From Callipepla californica brunnescens (Eukaryota; Chordata; Aves; Galliformes; Odontophoridae), in assembly GCA_023055505.1 (NCBI GenBank), contig JALIRH010000001.1, forward strand, positions 120,377,723 through 120,441,722: a stretch of 64,000 nucleotides of DNA, written 5' to 3'. The notes under the pieces were generated by a model. That model worked only from the letters and a program-made list of their open reading frames with translations, searched no databases and was not told where the DNA came from. Of this stretch, positions 37,025-50,706 are shown piece by piece. Numbering within the stretch: the stretch's first letter is position 1; each line of letters starts with the position of its first letter. Both the position numbers and the translations under genes were made by a program.

Positions 37025-37355
37025 TTCAGTATCTAAAAAGGGGGGATGTAAGAAAGAAGGGGACAGACTCCTGAGCAGGGTCTGTTGTGACAGGACAAAG
37101 GGAAATGGTTTCAAACAAAAAGAGGGAATATTTAGATTGGATATAAGGAAAAAAAATAATTACAATAAGGATAGTGTGGCTCTGGCATAGGTTTCCCAGA
37201 GAGGTAGTGGTTCCCCATCCCTGGAAGCACTCAAGGTCAGGCTGGGAGGGACTCTGAGCACTTGATCAAGCTGTAGATGTCCCTGTTCATTGCAAGGGGG
37301 CTGGAGTAGATGACCTTCAAGAGTCCCTTCCAACTCAGATGGTTCTATAATTAAT
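37025..37355 (+). mobile_element. CR1 LINE 3' fragment (CR1-Y-like)
   Basis: Begins tcagtatctaaaaagggggg, then 'tgacaggacaaagggaaatgg' and 'ggttccccatccctggaagc'. It ends 'gtcccttccaactcagatgg' with ttctataatt. It is the same subgroup as the copies at 47933 (minus) and 50385 (plus). Confidence 0.93.
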
Positions 37356-37999
37356 CACTGAGATGCAGCCTATGCCTTGATGGGAAGGAGAAATTCCAAA
37401 ACGTGGCAGGAAGGAAGCATTGAAGACTGTAATATCAATGGCAGGGACTGTACTGGTGTGCCATCAGCACTGGAAAACAAAAAGCCAGCCTCCATGTAAT
37501 TCTCAGCTTCATCTGCATTTCCCTTCTTGCTTATCAGGCTTCAGGATTTGTCTCCCAGCATGAAAACAAGCTGTTTGATTTGTGAAAACTGAAGACCAGC
37601 TTAGAGATCTGGTCCCAGGCAATGGAAAGCTGCAACACTCAGGGACCATGAGTTTCCTCTAGAGAAACAGAGATGTTCAGCAGAAATACTGTCACTGCCA
37701 TTGCCCAGAGCAGTTAGTTTTGCTTTGTGGACCTCAGCTAATAACACCCTGATAGAGCACTGTGCTAGATTACATCTATGTGTGCTCCAAGTTCAGCTGT
37801 TCTGAGCAGAGTGGACACATCCAGAGATATCTGGACTCATTTCTGACGTGCTTTTCTACCCTCTAAAAGCACAGCTCTTTTACAAATAAATAATGTCAGC
37901 CCTGTTTTCTCCGCTTATCATCTTTATATTGCCAACAGCGTAGATATTGTAGTTGTTACATTTCTGATTTATTCCCTGGCAAATAGGATCCGTCCTCGC

Positions 38000-40900
38000 A
38001 TGGCCTGCTCTTGCAACACAACAGCAGACAGCAAAATGGCATCTTCTCCACGAAGTCCCCAAGTTGTGGGTGGGCAGATTCCCTCATTCGAGACAATGCT
38101 ACAGAAACCATGGTCTGGAATAGCAGCAGTGATGATGCACCCTGAGGGCTGGTGACCAGCTGAGTCTAGTTGATGGAGAAAAGTGCCACAAGAGAGATCT
38201 GTCCCAGCTGGCTGCTGGTGCCAGTGCTGTCATTTTAATTAGCTGTGTGTATATGTACAGATATACAATACACGCTGTACCTCTTTATCTGCAGGATGGG
38301 TTCACTAAATATATGTCAACTGAAATTGCTTTAGAAAGAGTATCAACACTCAGCTTCCCACCTGCTTCTCTACGACAGCTGCCCAGACTCTGTGAAACAC
38401 ATGAGATGAAAAGCACTGTAGAGCTTCAGTACAGTGCTATTATTGTGTCTAACAGATGAGCAATCAGATCCAAACTGACCGAGGACTGAGCATTTGAAGC
38501 AAGAGGAGAATCCTTTGGGGACATGGTTACCGTGGAAGTAATATAATTCAGTATTTGTACTAGTCACTCTGAAATTTAACAGCATTTCAACCTAGTTGTA
38601 GCATCCTTTTAAATATCATCTTTCATTTCTTAGCAAACAGCAATGTAATATGACAACATTAAGGCAGGAATATGAGGGGAACTGCACAGCAACCGACCTA
38701 ACGTGTAGTATGAGCACACTGGAGTATAAGAAACAAAATCCTGATGAATTTTTGTGCATTCTAAAAAGCAAGGACAGTGACATATTAATCTGAGGGTTGA
38801 TCTGAGACTCAAGGAAAGGGTAAACAACCGAACCCACCAGTGAGATGGTCAAGGAATCAGCATTTGACCGCACATCATAGCCCAGCTGATACCATGAGAC
38901 CATGGTGCAGTTTTCACACTTGGCACCCTGCAAGGTGGAAGACAGACGAACAATATACATGGAATAAATTCAAGTGGGAGAGCTATCTGAATAACTGTGT
39001 GGTGGGCATTTGGTTCATATTCAGAAAAAGAGAAAAAAAAAAAGAACAAGAAAGAAACCTGCTTTGACCATTAAGGACAGCTTTAGGGAATAAGAGAGCA
39101 CAGAAATAAATGAAAACAGCTGTCTGAGAGTTTGTAAAGCTTTGACTTGGTAGTGGAAAGAGAACTGAAGCTCTTTTTTATATTTTTGTTTTTCTCATAA
39201 GGTTATCTTTTTAATATGCAAAAAGAGCAGCGGGCTATTGATTAGCCTTACATTGCACTGAACGGATTTCCTGGACAAGCTCAATATCAATAACTCAAAA
39301 TCTGGGAATAAACCAATAAACATGGACTGCAGTTGACCTTAACTGTAACCTTCACACTATCTCTGTGGCAAAAGGGAAAAGCAAGCACTGAAAATGATAA
39401 TGAAAGCTCTTGTTTTAGCTCGTATTAATATGCACAACCGTCAAACGCTCTTCCATCTAGATTTTCATTTCATGAGCAAATTGGATGCGACTTGAAACAC
39501 CACAAGGTGAAATGCTGCGTTGACATCCAAGCATCTCATATCTTAATCACTACTTGCTATGATGGTGGTGTGCCATAAATTAGACTGTTAAAAGGTAGTG
39601 GACTTGCAGTCTCGCTGCTCAACTTCACCTCACTTCAGCCACTTGTGACAAGTTGTTCAAATCCCTATGGACTTCAATTTTTTTCTTAGAAATACAGACT
39701 TTGACTACAATAGGCCAAAAAAAAAAGAAAAAAATTAGGCGGGAAACTAGAAATTTTCTAACTATTCGAGGAATGACTTCAGGAGTTTCTTCTCAGTCAG
39801 ATTAGATCAAAAATTATCTAGTTTTTGGAAGAAGATAATGAATTTTGAGGAGGTTTCTATGGAACGATGCTTCCTATATTTGAGGAATAGACTTGCTGAC
39901 CTTGAACATCCCTCTTAATTCCACATTCCTCTTTTATTTCTGCATCAGCCAATGCCTGTGCAATGAGCTAGCTAGAACTGTGTCATCTAGGTCATCGCTT
40001 CATACTGGCAGACCCTGTTTTAAAACACTGATATTTCACAGGGTAGAGAACCAGGGTGGTGGGACTTCAACAAAGAATGCTGTACTTAAAGACTTTCTTC
40101 CCATGCAGGAGAGCAGGGCACCTTTTTAATTGTAAGCTACTCCAGACAGAAAGGATGGCTCAGCACTCAGCTAGGGAATACAGGAAAAAGATAAATTTGA
40201 AACCAACTTGTGATCCACACACCCAAGTTAACCTTTCTGTTTATGTATTTTTACCTCACTACAAAATTAGGCCATTCAGTGAAAAGACAGAGTCCTGCTG
40301 AGCAAAGTGCTGCTCATTTCACATTAAGGAATGGTCCTAATGGTCCTTGTCCTGAAGGAATTACAAAGTTTGTGAGAGAAACAGGCTATTGTCCCCACCA
40401 TGGAGTTGCAACAGGGTATCATGTTTGTGCCTTACTGTTCTAAAGATGCCCTCAGCTTGGGCCCTTACATGGCAAATCTTACTTTCAATTTCTCTCAAAA
40501 TAATAGCAATTGGCTGTAAAGCCTGACACCAAAAAGAAAAAAAGGTCTTTTTTTTTTTTTTTCCTGTAAACATGTAAAAATGTTGCTTTTCTGCTTCTTC
40601 CATCTTTTGACTCCTGGACCCAACCTACAACCTCTGCAGTGTATTTCTCTTCATATTTGGTCAGCTGTCAGAGCCACATTTGGTCTACACTGGGAAGCAA
40701 AGGATTTTAATGCACCTCCATTGGGCAGAGCTGTCTTCCTACACACTACACAATTTAAGAACTAATGCAAAAATATGACTCTCGATTTTCCAATCTAATA
40801 AGGTTTTACTCGAAACACTTCGTATTTTGTGTTCTTCCCATACTATTTCAAATAAACTAGTCTGTGTGTTTTTATTTTCCTACCTTCATCATAGATGTTC

Positions 40901-43900
40901 TCTGCTTAATAGAATTACCATCACTCTTTATAACCTTTTTTGTTTAGTAGCAATTGCTTAGAATTTATACCTAAAATTTGGTTTTAAAATTTTTGACATG
41001 GGATAAGAGAGCAAAACAATTAAAACATAATATTCCACTACATGATGATAATTTTCTCTCATTGGTGAACATTAGGAAATGGCATTATTGTAAAGACCCA
41101 ATTACCTTTTTTATGAGCATTGTATATTCGGAAAGTAATAAAACAGAGTTATAAAACTCAGATGATTAGGAATCTCAGAGATGCTTTGCATTTTAAGAGG
41201 AGGGGGAGGAATATTCTTTGAATTGCATCTGAGCACAGCCCAACCAATGATTAGTTACTTTCAAAGCAATAAACATTACCTGGGAAGCAATAAAAGGAAA
41301 TGCAGGAAAGTTACTTGATGGATGATTCCCAGAAGACATAAGGCAAAAGAAGAGAATGTGGTTTAGTGGCGAGAATAACAGCCTAGTAGTCAGGACTCCT
41401 GCCGTCTCATCCAAACTGTGAAGATGACTTACTAGATGCTCTTGGGTTCAACATCTTTTTTCATGCAGTGTTAAATTGGGTCTAATAATACCCAGAGAAC
41501 TGATGTGATACTAAACATGTGTTCATTAATGCTTTGAAAGTTGGGATGAAATAAGTCATTATAAATACAGAGTTTGAGTAGCTGTAAAACAGAGGAAGTA
41601 TTTTGTTGGGTATAGTTAGGGTTAAACACTAGCACAAGCAATAATGAACTGGTTAGACTCTTGACATCTACAGGTCAGAAATCAGCTGCTTAATTTTAAC
41701 AAAAGAAGCACAAAACATACATCATTTCTCTTCTAGGAGCATTTAGTGAGACTTTATCGCACTTCCAATGATTTTCATAATGTCAGCATTGGCCCTACAA
41801 CCCAAACCTCGTTAACGCATTCCACCATCATTCTCTCTACCCGCCACTGCTCACATCCCAAATTTTTCTTTGCTGATCCACCATGGTGGAGGCAGAGCAA
41901 GAGAGCAGAAAAGCACAAAAGAAAGATATGCACAAGTTTTTAAGTCAGAGAGTATCCTTGCAAAGCATCCTAGAAAGCCAAAATCAGAACATGAACCATT
42001 CGTGTTTCATTACTGGTCCAGAAACTTCTTCACCACAGCAGTTTTCAAGTGAATGATTCCAATCGTAACAACCAAAAAGAAAAACTCAAGAAAGGAAGAA
42101 AATATCCAATGTTTTTATATACCTTTGAAAATTGTTCTATTATTCTTCAAGACTTAAAGACAACGTCAGGATTGGACACAGTGGTTGTTCCCCTATTTGT
42201 CAGTTTCATTCCTAAAACTGATGTGAAAGCATTGATGAATGCAAAGAAGAAAATGAGGATTTAGATAAGTCAACTGAATGATGAAGATAAATCCACCGAG
42301 AACTGTGAAATAGAGAAACAGCTACATGTAGCCACAGACAAGTCCATCCTTCATGCTGGAATCTCATGTTCTTGAAAGAATTCAAATCTCCTTTTTCCAA
42401 AGCAACTAGAAAAATGTGACCTCTGGCTGCTCTTGTTGAGCACGTAGAGGCCATTCAAAAGAAATAAGCAGAGTTGTTGGGATCCCTCAAGAATATATAT
42501 CCAAAAGCAGGTACATCTTATCATTCGTTGAATACCAAAAAAAGGGCCTTAACATCAAATTACTTTAGGGGACCAGTTACATTTTCATCCATACAAATCT
42601 CTCCACAAACCTGGAAACGAAACTATTTTTAGAGCCTTTGGAACTGATTGCCTTCATTTCCTCTGCCTTAGCCAGAGTTTGGGTGGATATCAGATTTTGT
42701 AAGTATTATTTTTACTTTGCATAACTCATTTCACAGATACCAGAACTCACTAAGGATATGAAAAACACGAGCTGCTTCAGATAGATTTTTTTTTCCCCTA
42801 AGTCCAGTCTGTGATCTTCAGGGACAAACACTGTCCATAAACTAATTAGATCATTTCCTTCCACTGATACGAACAGCCTGAAAGAAAATGAAATTGCATG
42901 CATGCTTGATTTTCTACTTTTTTTTTTCTGTTTCTGTGCCAAAACATTCATTTTCCTTAATTACAGAGAAATTTGACCAGGTTTATGCCAGAGTTATACC
43001 ATCTCTCTGTGTTTAATTACTTGAGATTACAGTGCTTTATTTTGTATTGCTGATGCAGTTTATAAGTACTTGACATAATGGTGCCTGAACATGACTTCGG
43101 GTACAATTCTTGTACCCACAGTAGAAGGAGAAACGTTCTGTTTGAAGCCCTTGAGATGCTGTTTGAGATCACCTGATCTTTCAGTGCCATCAGTTTTCAG
43201 AAATATTAAAAGCACTTCAACATTTGTAACACAGAGAACATCCCAGAGCTTTCTGTCCTCCAATGAAGCTGGGGACTGCTCCTATTGTTTGTACTTCAGT
43301 TAAGTGTCTGTAGCTAGATAGCATGAATGTGGGCCTAAACCTCACTGATCTCACTGGGATATAAGCAAAAGCTTAAAATAAGGTATAGCTGAAATCCTCA
43401 ACGGAGCATAATGCTATGAGATGCCAAAAACCTTCATGGTTCATTTAATCATCAGGAGCATAGGATATTCAGCATTTTGCCAAGCTGGGCCTCTCCAGCT
43501 GTGTTATATTGGTTTTGATCGCTTTTAGTTCACTCATGTTCATGCCCCGTTTCAATTTGATTTGAATGAAAACCAAGCCTCCAAAGGCACTCTGCTGAGA
43601 GCTCCACAATCTACCCAGTTGTGCCTGGAAAAGGGGAAAAAATGTTTTCCCTGCAATTTTAAAGCTCACAGACACAGCAGTTCCTATTCAAACCCTGGCT
43701 TTGCATGTAGGGTATCAATGGCAGAAAAGTTCAAGGCAAAGAAAGTAAAAAAAAATCAAGGAAAGTCATTTGAAGAAAGGTTATAGGAAACTTAGAAGCA
43801 GAGTGGAAGGGAGAGAAGAAAGCATATAGTTTGATGGCTTGCTCATTACAGTCAACGGTAAAAATCCTATTGACTTTAATAACACATGATCGAGCTTCCC

Positions 43901-44862
43901 TTGTGTAAAGTTAATATTGAATAGGAAGCAGCCTAGCTTCTGAAGGATTCTTCTGGTGCTACCAGCTGGAACCTAAAGGCCCCATAGAGGAGTACATTGA
44001 CTTGTACTTTCACTAGCCGTACACTGGTAAAAGTCAGGTTCAGAGCGGATATAAAAAGTTCAGTTTGATATAGGAGCATTTTAGTACAATTTTAACTCAC
44101 TTTGCACGATATAAATGATTTCTCGTGTTGCAAGGCATTGGAGAATCAGATCCAAAGCTTTTTTTGATTTTTCAGTCAACAGCTCTTGGGATAGCTTGTG
44201 CTCTGCCAAATTAGCTGAGGATCTAGCCCAGGGGGTGTGGATTAATGGGAAGAAAAGGAAGGATTCATAAATTCAAACTTGTTTTGCAGACCCAGGATGG
44301 GAGGGAGGGAAAAACATGTCACAGATTTGCAGCCATTCAGTTTCCATGAAGTCAAACTACCTTTTGTTGAAAGAAGACAAAAACACCACGTTTGAATTAT
44401 TTGCCTCCATAGTCGTAGACACAGTGACTTAATCCAGATTCAGTCTACATTCTTAAACCTCTGAGCAATTGTTGGCAAACCCAGTCTGAACGCTGGGATC
44501 ACAACTAAACGTTTTCACAAACATCTGCTAGAGCTGCCTGATAATCACCCTTTTTTTTTTTTTAATGTGGTTTTTAGAGTCAGAAATCTATTTTAAAAGC
44601 TTCAGAACAATATAGTTCAAGCCGTGGCATCCTTTTCAGGAGTTGTAACACTCATTGATTAATTACGAGGACTGCTTGATTCTTGGACACCGTCCTGTTC
44701 ATACTGCTATAAAGTTGATAGGGGAGCTGTAAACTAGGCTTATAATATCCCTGTTCTCTGAACCACTCATCTGACATTACTAGGTCCAACTCAGACACAA
44801 GAACAATGTTTCTCATATGCTCCGGTAAAGTTCAGAGGAAAACAGACAGAATAAGTTAATCC
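38000..44862. other. Unique intronic DNA
   Basis: Nearly 7 kb without recognised transposons. It has short A- or T-runs (39032-39043, 39718-39733, 40550-40562, 42906-42916, 44551-44563) and no convincing exon or RNA gene. Confidence 0.55.
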
Positions 44863-44998
44863 CAGAATCATAACATCACAGAATCACCAAGGTTGGAAAA
44901 GACCTACAAGATCATTCAGTCCAACCGTCCTCCTATCACTAATAGTTCTCTCTAAACGATGTCCCCCTGCACAACACCTAAACGTTCCCTGAACAAAT
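44863..44998 (-). mobile_element. CR1 LINE 3' fragment (CR1-C-like)
   Basis: Contains cagaatcaccaaggttggaa, 'aagacctacaagatcattca' and the 'cctatcactaatagttctct' segment, which is the antisense end of the CR1 subgroup whose plus-strand end reads 'gatcttgtaggtcttttcca'. Confidence 0.88.
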
Positions 44999-46015
44999 GA
45001 GAAGGAAGGTGCCATCTCCCTCTGCTGTTTCCATGTTTCTTCATTTCTTTCCCACCAAGCATAGTTTGTTTTTGAGCCTTGAGTACTATGTGTCCTAGAC
45101 AATGCGTTCAGCTCCAGAAGTAGCCTCATTTTGGCAGATAACAACTTGTCTCCTTGATGCTCTTATGTCTCTTTAAAGAGGTTCTTTCAGAGCATTCAGT
45201 GCTATGTGAAGAGATTTAATCACCCTGCCTTCAATCTGCTCAGGCTCAAACGTGACTCAGTTGTACAAGGAATGGAAAAAAAAAAACATATTTCTGCAAA
45301 AAGCAAAAAAAAAAAAAAAAGATTGTTGGATTCATTCTGTTAACATAAATAATTTTCCTGTGTTCTCATGGATGTAATTCCAGAGTGCACTCATAAACAG
45401 AAGACATATTATTGCCAATATGTGGGATATTTGTGGGTCTGTATACTCTCAAGGTTCTCCAGTAATAAAGGTTATTATGAACAGGGTTATGAATTTTTAT
45501 ACACACACGTACACACAGGGAAATACTTAAAATCCTTCAAAAAGCTTGCATATTTTGAACTCATCAAAGGCTCTTCCCTCATCATTTAGAGTTTTCTGGA
45601 TTGTTAATTTTAATCTTCTCATTCATTTTGTTTAAATTGTTCATTATCTCATCACTGCCAGAGTTAGCCGAGGCTTGTTGAAAGCCCTCACTACGAAGTT
45701 GTCTAACATCAGAGGCTTTCAAAAGTTGAAGGCACTTCCAAGATTATTAAGAATTACATTTTTTAAGCTGTTCGACCTGACCAAGAAAACCTGACATCCA
45801 AATTCCATTGTGAGAATGGTGAGGAGAAAGGGAGAAAAAAGTTTGCATCAAGTCTGTACTGATTTTGCACAGTTAATAAGTGCTGTGCTTCGAATGTCCT
45901 GGCATTTGTTATAGCTCTGCATGCAACAGGACAGATAAGAATAGTGAAGTCAAATTTATTTATGGCCTTCTTTCATTGTTACCAGAAAAGTGATTTTACT
46001 GTCATTGAAAAGGGA

Positions 46016-46039
46016 TTTTATTTTATTTTATTTTATTTT
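46016..46039. repeat. (TTTTA)n short tandem repeat
   Basis: About five tandem TTTTA units ending in attttt. Confidence 0.9.
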
Positions 46040-47932
46040 TGTATTGCAAAATTTGCTTCATTTGGAGCATACTGAGAATTCATCTTATTAGCATGTGTAA
46101 ACAGATAAGTTTGCAAGGCATTTTTCAGTTGGGATTTTGGTGCTGGATGTAGGTCCAGACAAGAAATGAAGTTAGTTTGGCACTCCAAGACAAAATAAAA
46201 CGAAACACGATTTTAATTTTATCCTGGAGGTACGTAAAAATAAAAATTGATTGCAACCAGAAATGACTGGGGAAGAAATTGTCTGGTTCCATGTCCTCCA
46301 CACCATGGAAGGGATTATGTTTGAGCTGGCTGGGGCACTGGTTGTGTTTAGATCCAAATCTGTTTTCAAGATTTCGGGTCAAACCTGAGCAGCTCACAAG
46401 AAGCTGTCGAGCTTGCATTGAGCACCAAACTTCTCACAATAGTTTCGGTGAGAACAGTGTTTTCTGCTGAGAAGATCTCATCTGAAGGAAGACAAAGATG
46501 TACATTGTCCCCAGCCCAACGACACAGAGATGAATCATGTCTGAAAAACCCAGTTTCACCCATATACACACATCCCTCTCTGCCACAAGACTCATTTCTC
46601 CTCATCTCTAGTTGATATGTTCCCCAGCCAACACTGAATCTTGCTGCTTTCCAGAGTGTGTATGTGTGGGGGGGACGACACAACTCTATATTTTTATCCC
46701 AGCTCATTTCTTTTCCCCTCCTTACTGAGTACAGAGGACTCAGGGTTCAACCCCAATGTTCTACATTATCCCATCGTTCAACAACTCTGTTTTCTTCTGC
46801 AATATCTTTCCTTCTCCCCTAGGTATAAAGAGGAATTTCGCTCCCCTTTTGCCCTTTCCCAGGAGGTGAGGGGATTTAATTCCGGCTCAGTCATGAAAGA
46901 CATATCAGGAATCTTCAGTTATTTCCTTGCTTTGCCCCTGAACCACAGCATGACCCTGAAATAATCATTTGCATCCACATTTAAAAGTGCTAAAGCTGTA
47001 TGTGGTGTGGGTGAGGGGTTGTACAGCTGTTCCTACCTCACATGACCCATGTGGCAATAGAAAAAGAGAAGTGAAACAGTTCTTAAATTTCTCCTTCTTC
47101 AGCAAGTCTGCAGCGTGTCTCTCCAGGGTTGGTACAAGATGTCACAGAGGAAGAAGAGCAAAGTGCTTTGAAATACACTCAGCCATGCAAAGTGATGTGG
47201 CTGTTTGAGGTCCCTGAATAGAAATATTCCCCTGCTCTGGCTTCTTTGATCCACAACTTTCAGAGGGGAAAAAAATGGTATAAAGGCCAAAGTGCAATGC
47301 AGAGGGGAAATAAGCCACCATGAAGGTGGCTGGGTGAGTGATGCAGGGCAGTTCCCTTCCCAGTAAAAAGAAATAGAAGGACCGACTGAACACAGAGGTT
47401 GTCATCTTGTCTGCTTCTGTCAGTGCAACCCAAGGCACAACTTAATGGCAATTACTCTGTCTCACAGGCAAACCTTGCTGTCCCTGCAGTTGTGCATGGG
47501 ATCCCTTTCCCATCCTTTTGCTTGACCCTTTCATCCTACCAAGCATTCATTTGCACATCTGTGAGGCAATCAGGTTTTCTCTCTGCATCCACTGAGAGCA
47601 GGCTGGGTTCAAATTGTAGTTTCCACCCTTCTCCTCCAAACATGCAGAGTTTCTTCTGCCCTCCTCCAGCTATATAGCTTTTGAATACCAAGAGCTGAGG
47701 GCTTTCAGCAGGGCTGCTCTGAGCCTGTTCTGGCTGGAGCTAGAAGGTAATTTTGGCTGATGTGTCCTCATCCCGAGGACAAGAGCAGATGGGAGCATTA
47801 CATGAGAGCATGCAAACCAGCCTCACTTGGGTCACAGATAATCAAAAGCCTCTGAGGTAACTTGTGTCCAGCTACCTGTTGGCAATAAGGGTGTGCTAAT
47901 TGCTCTTGACTGGAGAATATAGATAATTATGG

Positions 47933-48114
47933 ATTATCATAGTAACGTTTGAGTTGGAAGGGATCCTTAAAGGTCATCTAGTCCTACTCCCCTGCAATGA
48001 ACAGGGACACTCACAGCTCCATCAGGTGCTCAGAGCTGCATCCAATTTGACCTTGGCTGTCTCCAGGGATGGGATAACCACCTCCTCTCTGGGCAACCTG
48101 TGCCAGATTTCACT
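47933..48114 (-). mobile_element. CR1 LINE 3' fragment (CR1-Y-like)
   Basis: Starts in 'ttatcatagtaacgtttgag', then ttggaagggatccttaaagg, aatgaacagggacactcaca and cagggatgggataaccacct. Antisense CR1-Y type 3' UTR. Confidence 0.92.
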
Positions 48115-49070
48115 AAAAGATAAAAGAGTATGAGAAGGATCAGCCCAGCCAGAAGCACCTAAGACTGCAGTCTTGAGAGCAATAATGTGACCAGATGGAA
48201 AGATGGTAGGAGATGCTTTGTGGGATGGCTTTCTTGTGCCAACAACATCATTATGGAAGTCTGACCAAGCAGCCAGCTGAGTCACAGATTCTTCTCATCT
48301 CTGAGTGAATGCAAGGTAGTTTATTCTTGTTTCATGATGGACTACATCAAGTTTCTGATGATATCTCAGTTCTAAAATGGGTTTGCATGCATTGCAGAGG
48401 ATTCCCCAAGAGCAGCTGACACAGTAATTCCTTACCAGGAGCTGCATTTTTATGTTCCACAGCCTCCCTCAGCTGCTCCAGATGGGGTTTATTATTACTT
48501 CATATTCAAGTTTGGAAACATTATATTAAGCATCCAAGCCTGTCATCTGAACTATGCCATAAAGCATCTAAGGGCTGAATCACATACCTTAATACAGAAC
48601 CCTGTCCTTAATGCGATATTCAGGCCCGAAGCTCGATTCCTCTCTGCAGGAACCATTTAAACCTTTCTGCATCCTTGTTTGCATTTCCAGCTCGTGCTGT
48701 AGTGATCCAGGCCTTGAACCCAAGACAGAGCAGCATCCTCCCCTTTTCTCTCTTCCTCTTTACCCAGTAGCAGCTGAGACACCAATTATGTTTACATGAG
48801 CAAACTGTTGGGTGGTGAAGGTCTGGTTTCTCCCTCTCTCCCCTAAACCAGCTGTGATTTCCTCCTCTGTATCAATACAGGGACAGGGATGAATGAAATG
48901 CAGGGAGAAAAAGCAGTGCAGATTACTTCTTATGTTTTTCATGATGAGTGGGATGGGGATGGCTGCAAGGGCTGGATCACATCAGGTGTGGGAATGGATC
49001 TGGGAGCACCAGCAGACATTTAATACCGTAGGGAAAAAAATAAAAATAAAAAGCAAAAAGACAACATTGA

Positions 49071-49110
49071 TTTTTTTTTTTTGCCTTCTTTTTCTTTTTT
49101 TTTTTTTTTC
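49071..49110. repeat. T-rich tract
   Basis: Two T-runs (about 12 and 16 bases) joined by gccttctttttc. It is followed by ttcacag, which resembles an acceptor, but no open exon follows. Confidence 0.85.
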
Positions 49111-49271
49111 TTCACAGACATCAGCTAGTTAGTGGCTGTTAATTAAGAAATGATCCCAGTGAAAGCTGCTGCTGCCACTCTAATAAATCATTCATTAACA
49201 GTCCATTTCAGTGGGACTGTTGTTTCCAAGCACAGTATTTAGCTGTTGGAAACAACCTGCATATATTTAAA

Positions 49272-49290
49272 GGGGGGGGGGGGGGGGGGG
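49272..49290 (+). repeat. G19 homopolymer
   Basis: Nineteen consecutive G on the sense strand, preceded by aaa and followed by aaacag. It can form a G-quadruplex. Such runs are often misread in assemblies. Confidence 0.85.
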
Positions 49291-50384
49291 AAACAGTTGG
49301 GGCTTGGCCATTACCTGATGTTTAATGATGCAGAGCTCTACGCAGTGGTTGTACTCTTTGTCTTTTGTAAAGATCTAGATGGTTTAAATGGAGTGCGAAG
49401 GATCTGTGGGGTTTCTATGGTGATCAGTGCCAGATAAGACCACAGATGGACGATAGAAGTGCTTTAGAAGCACAGACATGCAGGTGTTGTTTCAACCTGT
49501 ATTTGTCGCACCCAAAGATTGAGATTTCACCAGGCTATAAATCTGGGAGAAAACACCACTTGTGCTGCTCCTGTAGGGTAACAGCTTTCGGAATGTGAAC
49601 AGCTGAATGCTTCTCACTGCACAATTAGGCTGGACTGCAATTAGTTCCTTGTTGCTCTACATGTTGTATGTTAGGGCTTTACAAGGGGCGGGACACCACT
49701 TTGATGGTGGCTTTCCTTCCATTCCCCCCTTGGCTCTTTTGCATGCATTTTTTGTTCTTGGAGGTTCCATGCAGAGATGCTAAATTCAGGCTTTCAGCCT
49801 GTGGGATAGTAGCATCCTTGCTGTTCTCATTGGAGGGAGAGGAAGCATCGTTTCCTTTCATAACAAAGGTGATGGCATCGTAAATTCCAGTCCCTAATTT
49901 CCTTGTGCCCTAATTGCCCTTCATACTTGAATTCCCATTTTAGAGTAGGGAAACGTATTGCATGGATACACACCACTTCCAAAAAGTTCTGTATATGAAA
50001 TACATTTAAGAATTTCGTGGCAAGCAGATGATAAGTGTTAGGACAGATGTATATGGATAGCCCACCTGCAGTCCGTAAATAATTCAAATGCTAATTGTTG
50101 TGTTTGGCACTCCAGTGATGGTTTCTCCTTCAGTAACACCTCAAGCCCTCAAGCAATTATCAGGATCCTGCTGTGCAGTGCGATACACTCGGTTAGAAAG
50201 AGCAATCCATAGCCCTGAGAGTTTGCTCTCTAGTTGCAGAATCCAGCTTTCAGAGTCTGCCATTAAACAAACAAAAATAGTGAGATTCTTCTGTTTTGCT
50301 TCGAGTCCATCAACCATGAGCTACTTCTTACAATTTGAAGAGTTGTGTTAAATATGCTGATGAACGAATAGAGAAGTGTCTGTC

Positions 50385-50706
50385 AGTATCTAAAGGTGGG
50401 GTGTAAGAAAGGAAGGGAGAAAATCTTGAGCAGGGTTCTGTTGTGATAATATAAGGGGAAATGGTTTCAAAAGAAAATAAGGGAGATTCAGATCGGATAT
50501 AAGGAAAAAAATTACTGTGAGGGCGGTGAAGCACTGGCACAGGTTGCCCAGAGAGGTGGTGGATGCCCCATCCCTGGAGACACCCAAGGTCAGGCTGGAT
50601 GGGCTGTGAGCACCTAGTGGAGCTGTGGGTGCCCCTGTTCGTTGCAGGGGAGTAGGACTAGATGGCCTTTAAGGATCCCTTCCAACTCAAATGGTTCTAT
50701 AACAAT
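50385..50706 (+). mobile_element. CR1 LINE 3' fragment (CR1-Y-like)
   Basis: Starts tcagtatctaaaggtggggt. It passes cagagaggtggtggatgccc and 'ccatccctggagacacccaa', then 'cctgttcgttgcaggggagt'. It ends 'cccttccaactcaaatggtt' and ctataacaat. Plus strand. Confidence 0.95.

Noticed and set aside
49085..49125. Long T tract ending ttcacag as a splice acceptor
   Set aside because: The sequence after it reaches a stop quickly and does not resemble the next part of teneurin-4.
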